From an uncultured Chryseolinea sp. (lineage in GTDB: Bacteria > Bacteroidota > Bacteroidia > Cytophagales > Cyclobacteriaceae): a DNA stretch of 7,954 nt. This document shows positions 1-6,311 of this stretch, piece after piece. Position 1 is the first letter of the stretch; each line of letters begins with the position of its first letter. The stretch covers positions 1 through 7,954 of the forward strand of contig CAMLER010000217.1 in NCBI GenBank assembly GCA_946478915.1, written 5' to 3'. The translations under genes and the position numbers were made by a program. Below the pieces are notes generated by a model. The model was not told the origin of the DNA and made no database searches. It was given only the letters and a program-made list of their open reading frames with translations.

Positions 1-909
1 AAGCTGTCACCAATTATTTTCTATTCATTGTTCGTGGTGATCGTATTGATCGATATTGTAGCAGTGGATGTTCGTACCTTCACAAAAGATGAGTACAAGC
101 GGAAGCGCGAATCCGTTCCTTTTGTTGCTACACAGGCAGACCAGGAGATCTTAAAAGATGACTCATATTACCGTGTTCTGAATCTCGATCCTCAAAGCAT
201 TTTTTTGGAAGCCCGCACGTCCTACTTTCATAATTCAATAGGCGGATATCATGCGGTTAAGCTAAGGCGTTATCAGGACCTTTTCGATTCATGTCTTTTT
301 AATGAGATCAATGAATTCAGAAGAGATGCCTCAACAGGTGGGGTTGACTTCTCAAAATATGGTGTGATGAATATGCTCAACTCAAAGTATCTGGTTTACG
401 GAGGCGCCGCGGACAATATTATTACGAATCCCGGTGCCCTTGGTAACGGCTGGTTTGTGGCTGAAGTTGCCACGGTGAAATCACCAACGGAAGAATTGCA
501 ACGGATATGCGAAGTAGATACGAAAAACACTGCGGTTGTCGATGGATCAAAATTTACCGTAGCAGATTTTGATTTTGACAGCGCCGCGACGATTACTCTT
601 TTGGATCAAAATCCAAACTATTTGAAATACGAGACTCAATCACAAGCCAACGGTTTTGCAGTCTTTTCTGAAATATTTTATCCGAAGGGATGGGTTGCTC
701 TTATCGACGGCAAAGAAGCGGAAATAATCCGCGCTAATTATGTTCTCCGCGCTTTAACCATTCCAGCCGGTAAGCATACCGTTGAATTTACTTTTAAACC
801 TGATGCATACGTGATCGGTAATAAAGTCACCATGATTAGTTCGTGGATGATGCTTTTGTTGGTGTTGGGATGTATAGGCTGGGAGTTGAGAGTCAGTAGT
901 AAAAGGTGA
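1..909 (+). CDS. YfhO-family membrane protein, C-terminal part (5' end outside window)
   Basis: Frame 1 is open from the first base, so the gene starts upstream of the window; about 302 residues are visible. The first ~25 residues are a hydrophobic helix (IIFYSLFVVIVLIDIVAVDV), the end of a membrane domain. A large soluble region follows, with the phrases ARTSYFHNSIGGYHAVKLRR and MNMLNSKYLVYG. These resemble the extracytoplasmic part of Bacteroidota YfhO-type proteins, large multi-helix proteins related to GT-C glycosyltransferases. A beta-rich stretch near the end (GWVALIDGKEAEI, then TIPAGKHTVEFTFKP) and a last hydrophobic segment (ISSWMMLLLVLGCIGW) fit the family C-terminus. The role is probably in cell-envelope glycosylation, but no substrate can be read from this part. 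The stop codon lies inside the first unit of the downstream repeat patch. A TTG at 28 is an internal codon, not a start. Confidence 0.85.
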   Translation, partial: KLSPIIFYSLFVVIVLIDIVAVDVRTFTKDEYKRKRESVPFVATQADQEILKDDSYYRVLNLDPQSIFLEARTSYFHNSIGGYHAVKLRRYQDLFDSCLFNEINEFRRDASTGGVDFSKYGVMNMLNSKYLVYGGAADNIITNPGALGNGWFVAEVATVKSPTEELQRICEVDTKNTAVVDGSKFTVADFDFDSAATITLLDQNPNYLKYETQSQANGFAVFSEIFYPKGWVALIDGKEAEIIRANYVLRALTIPAGKHTVEFTFKPDAYVIGNKVTMISSWMMLLLVLGCIGWELRVSSKR

Positions 910-997
910 TCGGGTAATCGGTTGGTAATCGGTAATCAAGTAAACGGTAATCGGGTAATCGGTGGTAATCGGGAGGTAATCGGTAAAAGGTAATCGG
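905..997. repeat. Degenerate tandem GGTAATCGG repeats
   Basis: Seven exact copies of GGTAATCGG start at 913, 924, 946, 954, 964, 975 and 989. Variant copies are at 905 (GGTGATCGG), 931 (GGTAATCAA) and 939 (AGTAAACGG). Start-to-start spacing runs from 7 to 14 bases, so units overlap or are separated by short fillers. One exact inverted copy (CCGATTACC) follows at 1009. The patch fills the gap between two convergent genes and takes in the stop codon of the upstream one. It encodes nothing convincing. Its function is unknown: slippage-generated microsatellite, protein-binding array and transcription-end structure are all possible. Confidence 0.85.
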
Positions 998-1020
998 TCC
1001 ATGATTTACCGATTACCTTT
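986..1020. terminator. 13-bp hairpin between convergent genes, possible bidirectional terminator
   Basis: The left arm AAAGGTAATCGGT (986-998) is exactly complementary to the right arm ACCGATTACCTTT (1008-1020), with a 9-base loop. On the plus strand the right arm ends in CCTTT and is followed by ACTTTTT, a T-rich run that would suit termination of the YfhO transcript. On the minus strand the stop codon of the SMP-30 gene (1021-1019) overlaps the hairpin, so the structure is also placed to end that transcript, although no good T-run follows on that side. The left arm contains the last repeat unit and the right arm the inverted copy. Read from complementarity only; no folding energy was computed. 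Confidence 0.55.
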
Positions 1021-1936
1021 ACTTTTTCCCGCGTGTTTTCATTTTCACCGTAAACACCGACTTGCTTGCTGTTACAAAAAGTGTTTTGCGATCTTTTCCG
1101 CCGAAACAAACATTGGCTGTCCATGGGGCGTCAATACTTATGTTTTCAATTTGTTCTCCTTTGGAATTAAAAACGGTGACACCCTTTCCGGTGAGGTAGA
1201 CATTACCGTCGTTATCAACCGTCATTCCATCTGAACCCATCTCTGCAAACAGTTTTTTGTCGGTAAGAGAGCCATCGCTTTGAATATTATAAACATACGT
1301 TTTGCGCGCATTAATATCGGCTACATATAGTCTCTTACCATCTCCAACAATTCCATTGGGCCTTACAAATCCCGATGCGGCAACTGATAATTTTCTTTCC
1401 GGGGACAAGTAATAAACATTCTCATCTTCGATCTCCTTTTCTCCTCGCTTCCAATAGTCTCTTTTGTAAAACGGATCGGTAAAGTATATTCCACCTTTTT
1501 CGTCGACCCAAAGATCATTTGGTCCATTTAATTTCTTCCCTTCGAAATCCTTTACGAGCACGGTTACGTTCTTCTCCTTATCTATCATCCATAGTTGATT
1601 GTCCTGGTCAGCACAAGAATACAGGTTACCTTTCTTATCGAAGTAAAGCCCGTTTGATCTGCCCGTGCCTTCCATAAAAACTGTCAGCGTCCCATCGATC
1701 GACCATTTCATGATTTTATCATTGGGTTGGTCCGTAAAATAAACATTACCCTCAGCATCAGCGGCCGGGCCCTCAGTGAACTCAAAATCTGAAGAAACCA
1801 GCACGGGGGTCGCTCCCGCTGCTAAAACACTAGATTTCTTTTGGGATTGACCAGCCACAGTATGTGCGGCGTACACGAGAACAAAAAGAACTAACGTAGT
1901 GGCTAAATGCCGGGAGGTAAGATGCAGGTATTTCAT
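1019..1936 (-). CDS. Secreted SMP-30/gluconolactonase-family protein
   Basis: About 305 residues. An N-terminal signal peptide (MKYLHLTSRHLATTLVLFVLVYAAHTVAG) predicts export. The rest is a six-bladed beta-propeller of the SMP-30/gluconolactonase/LRE type, shown by repeated blade phrases such as EGNVYFTDQPNDKI, GGIYFTDPFY and GNVYLTGKG. Likely metal and active-site residues, by analogy with SMP-30, are E55 (FTEGP), N140-D141 (NGPND), N194 (RPNGI) and D236 (GSDGM), all present, so it is probably an active divalent-metal lactonase or esterase. The natural substrate is not evident. An upstream in-frame TTG at 1957 is open, but ATG at 1936 fits a signal peptide better and follows an A-rich leader typical of Bacteroidota. 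It lies 22 bases after the rhomboid gene on the same strand, so co-transcription is likely. Confidence 0.85.
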   Translation of the reverse strand: MKYLHLTSRHLATTLVLFVLVYAAHTVAGQSQKKSSVLAAGATPVLVSSDFEFTEGPAADAEGNVYFTDQPNDKIMKWSIDGTLTVFMEGTGRSNGLYFDKKGNLYSCADQDNQLWMIDKEKNVTVLVKDFEGKKLNGPNDLWVDEKGGIYFTDPFYKRDYWKRGEKEIEDENVYYLSPERKLSVAASGFVRPNGIVGDGKRLYVADINARKTYVYNIQSDGSLTDKKLFAEMGSDGMTVDNDGNVYLTGKGVTVFNSKGEQIENISIDAPWTANVCFGGKDRKTLFVTASKSVFTVKMKTRGKK

Positions 1937-1958
1937 TATAATTTTTTTAAACAACAAT

Positions 1959-3854
1959 TTAGAAATCTACTTCAATGTAGCCCTGTGACGGAACTTTTTC
2001 CTGACCGTGTAACAATGAAGTTCGCCAGCGTGGCCCATTGGTCAAAAGTCGAATCGCTTCCTGGTCGTGTTCAGGTGACAAACTTTGAATTACTACTGGA
2101 TTCCATGTCATGCCATCCACCCCGATCGAAAAAACAAGTTTCACCGTCCCTTGCTTAGTACCCGGAGGAACCCGTTTATTCTCCTCAACGTATTTCTTAA
2201 ATGCCGGCATACCATCGACGGGAAACGGGTATTCGCTCAGGTGATCATAAACATATCGCCTTCCGTCTGTCCCCTGTGAAACCCCGTGGATAAGGCGGTT
2301 GTTCCGATATTCTTCCTTGTAATAAGGTTTTCCATCCGGTCTGAACCCAAACCAAAGTCCCTCTTTTTTTCCATTTCGATACTCACCCTCCTCTCGTAAC
2401 TGACCATTTGCATACCAGGTTTGTGCTTTTCCATTTCCATTAGTTACCTGCTGGTTTCCTAATGAGTCAAACACATTTGCTGTAAAAGTCTCATCTCCAT
2501 AGTAAACCTCGCTCTCTAGCGCACCGTTCCAGTGAAAATTCTCCCACTTGCCAACGGAGCGTTCTTCGTTGTATCGGCCGGCTGATTGGTACGTATTGCG
2601 ATCAGAATAGTAAATAAAAATGCCATCCTTCATATCTCGTGTGTATTTTCCCTTCATCTGTATCCGGCCATTTTTATAATAATCGCCTACCACACCGTGC
2701 CATCTACCAAGTGAGTCCTTACTTCCGACGCGATAGTACATCGCTGACAAAACATCATCAGTTTCTCTCCACTGTGCATCATAATAAACCTTTGACGAAG
2801 TCAATGTGATACCACTTGAAACTGTGTCGACTGGGTCGTCTTGCTGAGTCATTTTAAAGTTGAGTACATATTTTAGCGGCGGCAGTGATTTAAATTCACC
2901 ATCCAAAATTTCAATACTGTCATAATATATGTATGACTCTCGTTCGATCAGCTTAACCCGGTAATATGTTCCCCGCTTGCGCAGCATAGCGTAGTCATTC
3001 AAAGTTGCGGTATCATTTTCAACTCCCTCCGGAATTTTATTTAAGCTTCGAATGGCGGATGCGATCGAATCCCATCTTGGTAACGTAGCTGCCAAACTAT
3101 CCTTTAACCCGGCATCACTTGTAGCCGTCTTATACAGACTGCTTGTGTGATCGTCCAAATCAAGGACGCTTTTGAAGATTCGATAATAGTGAACCTGATC
3201 TCTTGGCAATGCAATTAATGAGGCTGATAAAATTAACAGAAGAAGTCCAAGAAATTCTTTCCTGATGAACCACCGGAGCTTAAAGTGAAAGGTTGCCAAT
3301 ATCATCCCTCCCAAAAATCCTCCTATATGTCCAGCCACATCAACATTAACACCGGAAGCAATTGCGGTATTGATAATGACAAAGACAGCAAAGTTTAAAA
3401 AGATACTTAGCAGCTTTTGTCTATCGTGGAAATTACCGATTACCTCGGCACCGAGTTGATACCCAAACAGTCCGAATAATGCGCCCGAAGCCCCGGCGCT
3501 CGGAGTGAAAATATTAAACAGGAGGCTTGCAATACCAGCAGCGATTCCACAAAAAAAATAGATCATGAGGAACCTTGCAGTGCCCACAGCCGGCTCAAGC
3601 GAAGTACCAAGCACAAACAATGCATACATATTCACACCCAGATGAATTAACCCATAATGAAGAAACATGGACGTGATCATTCTCCATGGTTCCCCACCCA
3701 GGGTAAGCGGATTCAGGTTAGCGCCAGTATGAAGAATCGCAAGGGCGTCGGCGTTGGTGTTCAGCATTAAATTTTGTTGTTTAACCGCTAGCCAGGCGTA
3801 GAGCAACACATTTAATGCGATGAGAATGTACGTTGATATGGGACTTCTCGTCAT
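1959..3854 (-). CDS. Rhomboid intramembrane serine protease fused to MORN-like repeats and a TonB C-terminal domain
   Basis: About 631 residues from ATG at 3854 (a TTG two codons earlier is less likely). Residues ~5-190 form a rhomboid core: EPWRM before helix 2, H72 and N76 (HLGVN, oxyanion side), catalytic S123 (GASGALFG) and H176 (AGHIGG). The dyad is intact, so proteolysis of membrane proteins is plausible. A basic loop (KLRWFIRK) and a seventh hydrophobic helix (~200-217) follow, which would place the remainder in the periplasm. After a linker (~218-380) come YwqK/MORN-type repeats (~383-524; YYKNGRIQMKGKY, WYANGQLREEGEY, GFRPDGKPYYKEEY). Residues ~545-631 match a TonB_C domain (GTVKLVFSIGVDG, then DQEAIRLLTNGPRW and a terminal YIEVDF). 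Substrate and partner are unknown. It is the first gene of a likely two-gene unit with the downstream lactonase-like gene. Confidence 0.88.
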   Translation of the reverse strand: MTRSPISTYILIALNVLLYAWLAVKQQNLMLNTNADALAILHTGANLNPLTLGGEPWRMITSMFLHYGLIHLGVNMYALFVLGTSLEPAVGTARFLMIYFFCGIAAGIASLLFNIFTPSAGASGALFGLFGYQLGAEVIGNFHDRQKLLSIFLNFAVFVIINTAIASGVNVDVAGHIGGFLGGMILATFHFKLRWFIRKEFLGLLLLILSASLIALPRDQVHYYRIFKSVLDLDDHTSSLYKTATSDAGLKDSLAATLPRWDSIASAIRSLNKIPEGVENDTATLNDYAMLRKRGTYYRVKLIERESYIYYDSIEILDGEFKSLPPLKYVLNFKMTQQDDPVDTVSSGITLTSSKVYYDAQWRETDDVLSAMYYRVGSKDSLGRWHGVVGDYYKNGRIQMKGKYTRDMKDGIFIYYSDRNTYQSAGRYNEERSVGKWENFHWNGALESEVYYGDETFTANVFDSLGNQQVTNGNGKAQTWYANGQLREEGEYRNGKKEGLWFGFRPDGKPYYKEEYRNNRLIHGVSQGTDGRRYVYDHLSEYPFPVDGMPAFKKYVEENKRVPPGTKQGTVKLVFSIGVDGMTWNPVVIQSLSPEHDQEAIRLLTNGPRWRTSLLHGQEKVPSQGYIEVDF

Positions 3855-4041
3855 TTCCAAACCTGTCTTTCTTTAAAGAACATAATTTTCTAAATCGATC
3901 TCCTGAACCTGTAAATTTATTTATCAACTTTGATTTAAAGTAAGATGATAAACTAAAGTCTTGCCGGCAATCATGACAACAAGCCACACGACATTTCCGT
4001 GTACATCAATAACGTATAATTAAATCGATATCCAGCAGAAT
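3855..4041. promoter_or_regulatory. Divergent intergenic region with palindromes and a 9-bp direct repeat
   Basis: This AT-rich region must carry promoters for the rhomboid gene (leftward) and the aminotransferase gene (rightward). A perfect 12-bp palindrome TTCTTTAAAGAA is at 3869-3880, about 15 bases before the rhomboid start. A perfect 10-bp palindrome TTGCCGGCAA is at 3961-3970. TAAATCGAT occurs at 3891-3899 and again at 4021-4029, near each end, each time shortly after an ATAAT. A TATAAT lies at 4015-4020, but I saw no convincing -35 element and no match to the Bacteroidota TAnnTTTG element on either strand. No small gene is evident. Operator function is inference only. Confidence 0.35.
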
Positions 4042-5094
4042 ATGATAAGCTTTTATCCAGGACCATCCCGAGTTTATGACGAAATTCCAGCTTATGTGAA
4101 AGATGCTTTCAAAGCAGGTATCTTGAGCATCAATCACAGGAGTAACGAATTTGTTGAGATGGCCGAAAAGACCATCAAGCTCCTGAAACTAAGGCTAGGC
4201 ATACCTAAAAACTACACTGTCTTTTTTACATCATCCGCGACAGAATGCTGGGAAATAATTGCTCAATCTCTGATTACTGATCGAAGCTATCATCTCTACA
4301 ACGGTGCGTTTGGACAAAAATGGTTCGACTACACAAAAAGGTTACATCCCCAGGCGGTTCCGATCCCTTTTGGGCTGAATGACAAACTTGATCCAAAAAA
4401 ATTGATTTTTGACCAGCGTGAAGGAATTATCTGTCTTACCCAAAATGAAACATCCAATGGCACGCAGGTGTCGAATTCGATTATCAGGGCAATTAAAAAA
4501 ACAAATCCTTCATATCTTCTCGCAGTCGATGCTACCTCCTCTATGGCAGGTATTAAGCTGGATTTCAAATCCGCAGATATCTGGTATGCTTCAGTTCAGA
4601 AATGCTTTGGTTTACCGGCAGGCCTGGGTCTGATGATTTGTTCACCCCAGGCACTTCAACAATCAGCGTCGATCAATGAAAGGAGTCACTATAATAGTCT
4701 TCAATATCTTGTCGACATGATGGCCAAGTGGCAAACGTCATGCACTCCTAACGTATTGGGCATTTACCTGCTGATGAGGACTCTGGAGAATTCTCCCGAG
4801 ATTGATATTGTACACAAGTTAGTCCTGGAACGATTTGAAAATTGGATGGCGTTTCTATCCACATCAACAGCATTCAAGCACCTGATTTCAAATGAGGATG
4901 TCCTTTCCTATACGGTAGTTCCGGTAGTCACAACGGGAGATTTGGCGGAAATCAAGAAGCAAGCTAAACGCAACGGAATACTATTGGGCGAAGGTTATGG
5001 AGATTGGAAATCCTCCTCTTTCAGAATCGCGAATTTTCCAGCGCTGAAGGACAAAGAGATCAAAACGCTCATGAATTTTCTGCGAAAATTCTAA
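4042..5094 (+). CDS. PLP-dependent class V aminotransferase, phosphoserine aminotransferase-like
   Basis: 350 residues, a usual length for SerC-type enzymes (about 350-360). It starts at ATG 4042 with a family-typical N-terminus, SFYPGPSRVYDEIP. SINHRSNEF (29-37) matches the substrate-binding SHRxxEF region of phosphoserine aminotransferases. NETSNGTQ (135-142) is the cofactor-side loop. D163 (AVDATSS) would contact the pyridine nitrogen, and K187 (SVQKCFGLPAGLG) is the Schiff-base lysine. CTPNVLGIYLL (234-244) corresponds to the TPP-xxxIY segment of SerC, and R328 (FRIANFPAL) to the carboxylate-binding arginine. The reaction is transamination between glutamate/2-oxoglutarate and a small keto acid; 3-phosphohydroxypyruvate is the best guess, but a glyoxylate- or alanine-type enzyme cannot be excluded. 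No serA or other serine-pathway gene is adjacent, so no symbol is given. It appears to be transcribed alone. Confidence 0.82.
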   Translation: MISFYPGPSRVYDEIPAYVKDAFKAGILSINHRSNEFVEMAEKTIKLLKLRLGIPKNYTVFFTSSATECWEIIAQSLITDRSYHLYNGAFGQKWFDYTKRLHPQAVPIPFGLNDKLDPKKLIFDQREGIICLTQNETSNGTQVSNSIIRAIKKTNPSYLLAVDATSSMAGIKLDFKSADIWYASVQKCFGLPAGLGLMICSPQALQQSASINERSHYNSLQYLVDMMAKWQTSCTPNVLGIYLLMRTLENSPEIDIVHKLVLERFENWMAFLSTSTAFKHLISNEDVLSYTVVPVVTTGDLAEIKKQAKRNGILLGEGYGDWKSSSFRIANFPALKDKEIKTLMNFLRKF

Positions 5095-5101
5095 GCAAAA
5101 C

Positions 5102-5125
5102 GGGCCTCAATCGTTAGCGATGCCC
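5102..5125 (+). other. Bulged stem-loop after the aminotransferase gene
   Basis: GGGC (5102-5105) and ATCG (5110-5113) can pair with CGAT (5118-5121) and GCCC (5122-5125), with loop TTAG and a four-base bulge CTCA on the left side. It lies 8 bases after the stop codon. No T-run follows, so an intrinsic terminator is weakly supported; the structure could instead be chance. Confidence 0.25.
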
Positions 5126-5198
5126 CGCGTAATAAAAATGAAGGCTTTTAACCGATTCGAGGCAAATATTCACGAACTTTGTCGCGGATCAGGATAAT

Positions 5199-5549
5199 AT
5201 GAAAATGGCTTTCCGACAGGTAATGAGAATTTCGTTTTTACTGATGGTATTCCATTTTCTCACACCTCAATCTTTCGCCAGTGGTGTCCCTGAATTCGGC
5301 TCCTCAAAGGAAACCGTTTATCAGGTTCAACTCAACGCCATAGCAACTCCGGTTTTATTGAAGGAGAAAGACGAAAAAAAGTTTGAGGCGAATGCATTCG
5401 AAAATGCTAATATTCCATTGCTTGATCTGACAGCACATGGATTGAATTTACAAGCGCGACACTCCACAAGAATTTTCTATTTCCACAGCGAGGCTTTGTT
5501 TAGCAGTGGTCCGCCATTGTTTACTGTTCTACAGACCTTCCTTATTTGA
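5199..5549 (+). CDS. Small secreted protein of unknown function
   Basis: 116 residues; I do not recognise a named family. The N-terminus (MKMAFRQVMRISFLLMVFHFLTPQSFASG) is a clear signal peptide: basic start, hydrophobic core, and an S-F-A-S-G cleavage-like end near residue 29. There is no lipobox cysteine, and no cysteine at all in the protein. The mature part is about 87 residues. It begins acidic and lysine-rich (LLKEKDEKKFEANAFENANI) and ends with an aromatic, hydrophobic tail (IFYFHSEALF, then PPLFTVLQTFLI) that could be a short membrane or surface anchor. ATG at 5199 and ATG at 5205 are both possible starts; both keep the signal peptide. The strong signal peptide and same-strand position support a real gene, but coding status is not certain. 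It lies 104 bases after the aminotransferase gene and 160 bases before the next. Confidence 0.6.
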   Translation: MKMAFRQVMRISFLLMVFHFLTPQSFASGVPEFGSSKETVYQVQLNAIATPVLLKEKDEKKFEANAFENANIPLLDLTAHGLNLQARHSTRIFYFHSEALFSSGPPLFTVLQTFLI

Positions 5550-5681
5550 TCATCTGCGAATCCGGGCGTTACAATAAGTAATACTTCCGCCCCAAAAACC
5601 CTACTAATACACCCGAGACAAACATTGCCCTCAACGGTCGCAATAGTGTGTACAAGGATGTTAACAATCAAAGACATACAC

Positions 5682-5698
5682 AAGTCTGGTGAAGACTT
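5682..5698 (+). promoter_or_regulatory. Small hairpin just upstream of the carbonic-anhydrase-like gene
   Basis: AAGTCT (5682-5687) and AGACTT (5693-5698) are exact inverted repeats around a 5-base loop, ending 11 bases before the ATG at 5710. It could be an operator or a leader structure that affects translation, or chance. The rest of the 5550-5709 gap shows no good open frame and no recognisable promoter element. Confidence 0.25.
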
Positions 5699-5709
5699 AA
5701 ACTTATAAT

Positions 5710-6243
5710 ATGAATCACATCACAGATTTAAATCCACATATAGGTTCTGAGAAGACGCTGGTCATTTCCGCTGGAGACACCAAAACCGAAAGATACTCTT
5801 CATTCGTTGATAGCGTTTTTGTATTCAATGTTCCGCAGGGAAAATTGTTTAGATACGATCGCCATCAGCAGGAAATACTACTCCATCATATTTGTGAAAG
5901 GGAATGTTCACAAGTAATTTATGTAGCCAAAAGCACCTCCTTAGAACATTTGGGACTTCGCGAGTCGCCGGCTTCCATTCATCTCGCAATAAAATTCCAC
6001 TTGAGTGTGTTGCTTAGAAACAAAGAGGACAGTGTAATCCCACATCACATCAAACGGCAAATGTTGATAGAGCTCTACACTATCGAACAGTGCAAGTTAC
6101 TAATGGAATATTTTTTTATCAGAAAAAAAGTAGACCATGGTGAGCTAAAAGTAAAAGGGCTTGTTCCACAGATGAGCAACAATCAGTTTAAATCGATTTT
6201 TCTGAACGGTGTCGAATACGATAACCTGTTTACCATGAATTGA
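5710..6243 (+). CDS. Beta-carbonic-anhydrase-like protein lacking the zinc ligands
   Basis: 177 residues from ATG 5710, cytoplasmic by lack of a signal peptide. Three segments line up by eye with beta-carbonic anhydrase. LVISAGDTKTE (17-27) falls where the CxDSR zinc/active-site motif is expected. VIYVAKSTSLEHLG (69-82) falls at the IxVxGHTxCGG motif. TIEQCKLLMEYFFIRKKV followed by GELKVKGLV (124-152) matches the C-terminal helix and the GELxIHG strand. The catalytic cysteine, aspartate-arginine pair and HxxC ligands are all absent (S20 and K74-S75-T76-S77 in their place). If the homology is right, this is a non-catalytic member, perhaps regulatory or structural. The relationship is remote and read by eye; 'hypothetical protein' is the safe fallback. 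It is probably transcribed from its own leader. Confidence 0.65.
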   Translation: MNHITDLNPHIGSEKTLVISAGDTKTERYSSFVDSVFVFNVPQGKLFRYDRHQQEILLHHICERECSQVIYVAKSTSLEHLGLRESPASIHLAIKFHLSVLLRNKEDSVIPHHIKRQMLIELYTIEQCKLLMEYFFIRKKVDHGELKVKGLVPQMSNNQFKSIFLNGVEYDNLFTMN

Positions 6244-6246
6244 TTC

Positions 6247-6262
6247 ACCAGGTTTCCCTGGT
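6247..6262 (+). terminator. Possible weak terminator hairpin after the carbonic-anhydrase-like gene
   Basis: ACCAGG (6247-6252) and CCTGGT (6257-6262) form a 6-bp stem with a TTTC loop, starting 4 bases after the stop codon. The following bases (TAAATATAAAA) are AT-rich but not a T-run, so it is at best a weak intrinsic terminator. Confidence 0.35.
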
Positions 6263-6311
6263 TAAATATAAAAGGCTGCACAACTCAAGCAATTTTATTT
6301 AGCTTAGAGGC

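Noticed and set aside
754..1124. Minus-strand frames rich in ITDYLPIT-like peptide repeats
   Set aside because: They are translations of the GGTAATCGG patch and of antisense parts of the flanking genes. They have no plausible start context, and the repeats explain the peptide periodicity.
1937..1957. Upstream TTG start for the SMP-30-family gene
   Set aside because: ATG at 1936 gives a normal signal peptide and follows an A-rich leader; the TTG adds only seven residues and almost touches the previous stop.
3855..3860. TTG start two codons upstream of the rhomboid ATG
   Set aside because: The ATG at 3854 gives a normal rhomboid N-terminus and needs no rare start codon.
5576..5586. Short inverted repeat AAGTA-A-TACTT in the 5550-5709 gap
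   Set aside because: Five-base arms around one base are expected by chance, and no other signal supports a site there.
5477..5683. Minus-strand 68-residue frame overlapping the small secreted protein gene
   Set aside because: No recognisable domain, opposite to a gene with a clear signal peptide, and it extends into non-coding sequence; best explained as chance.
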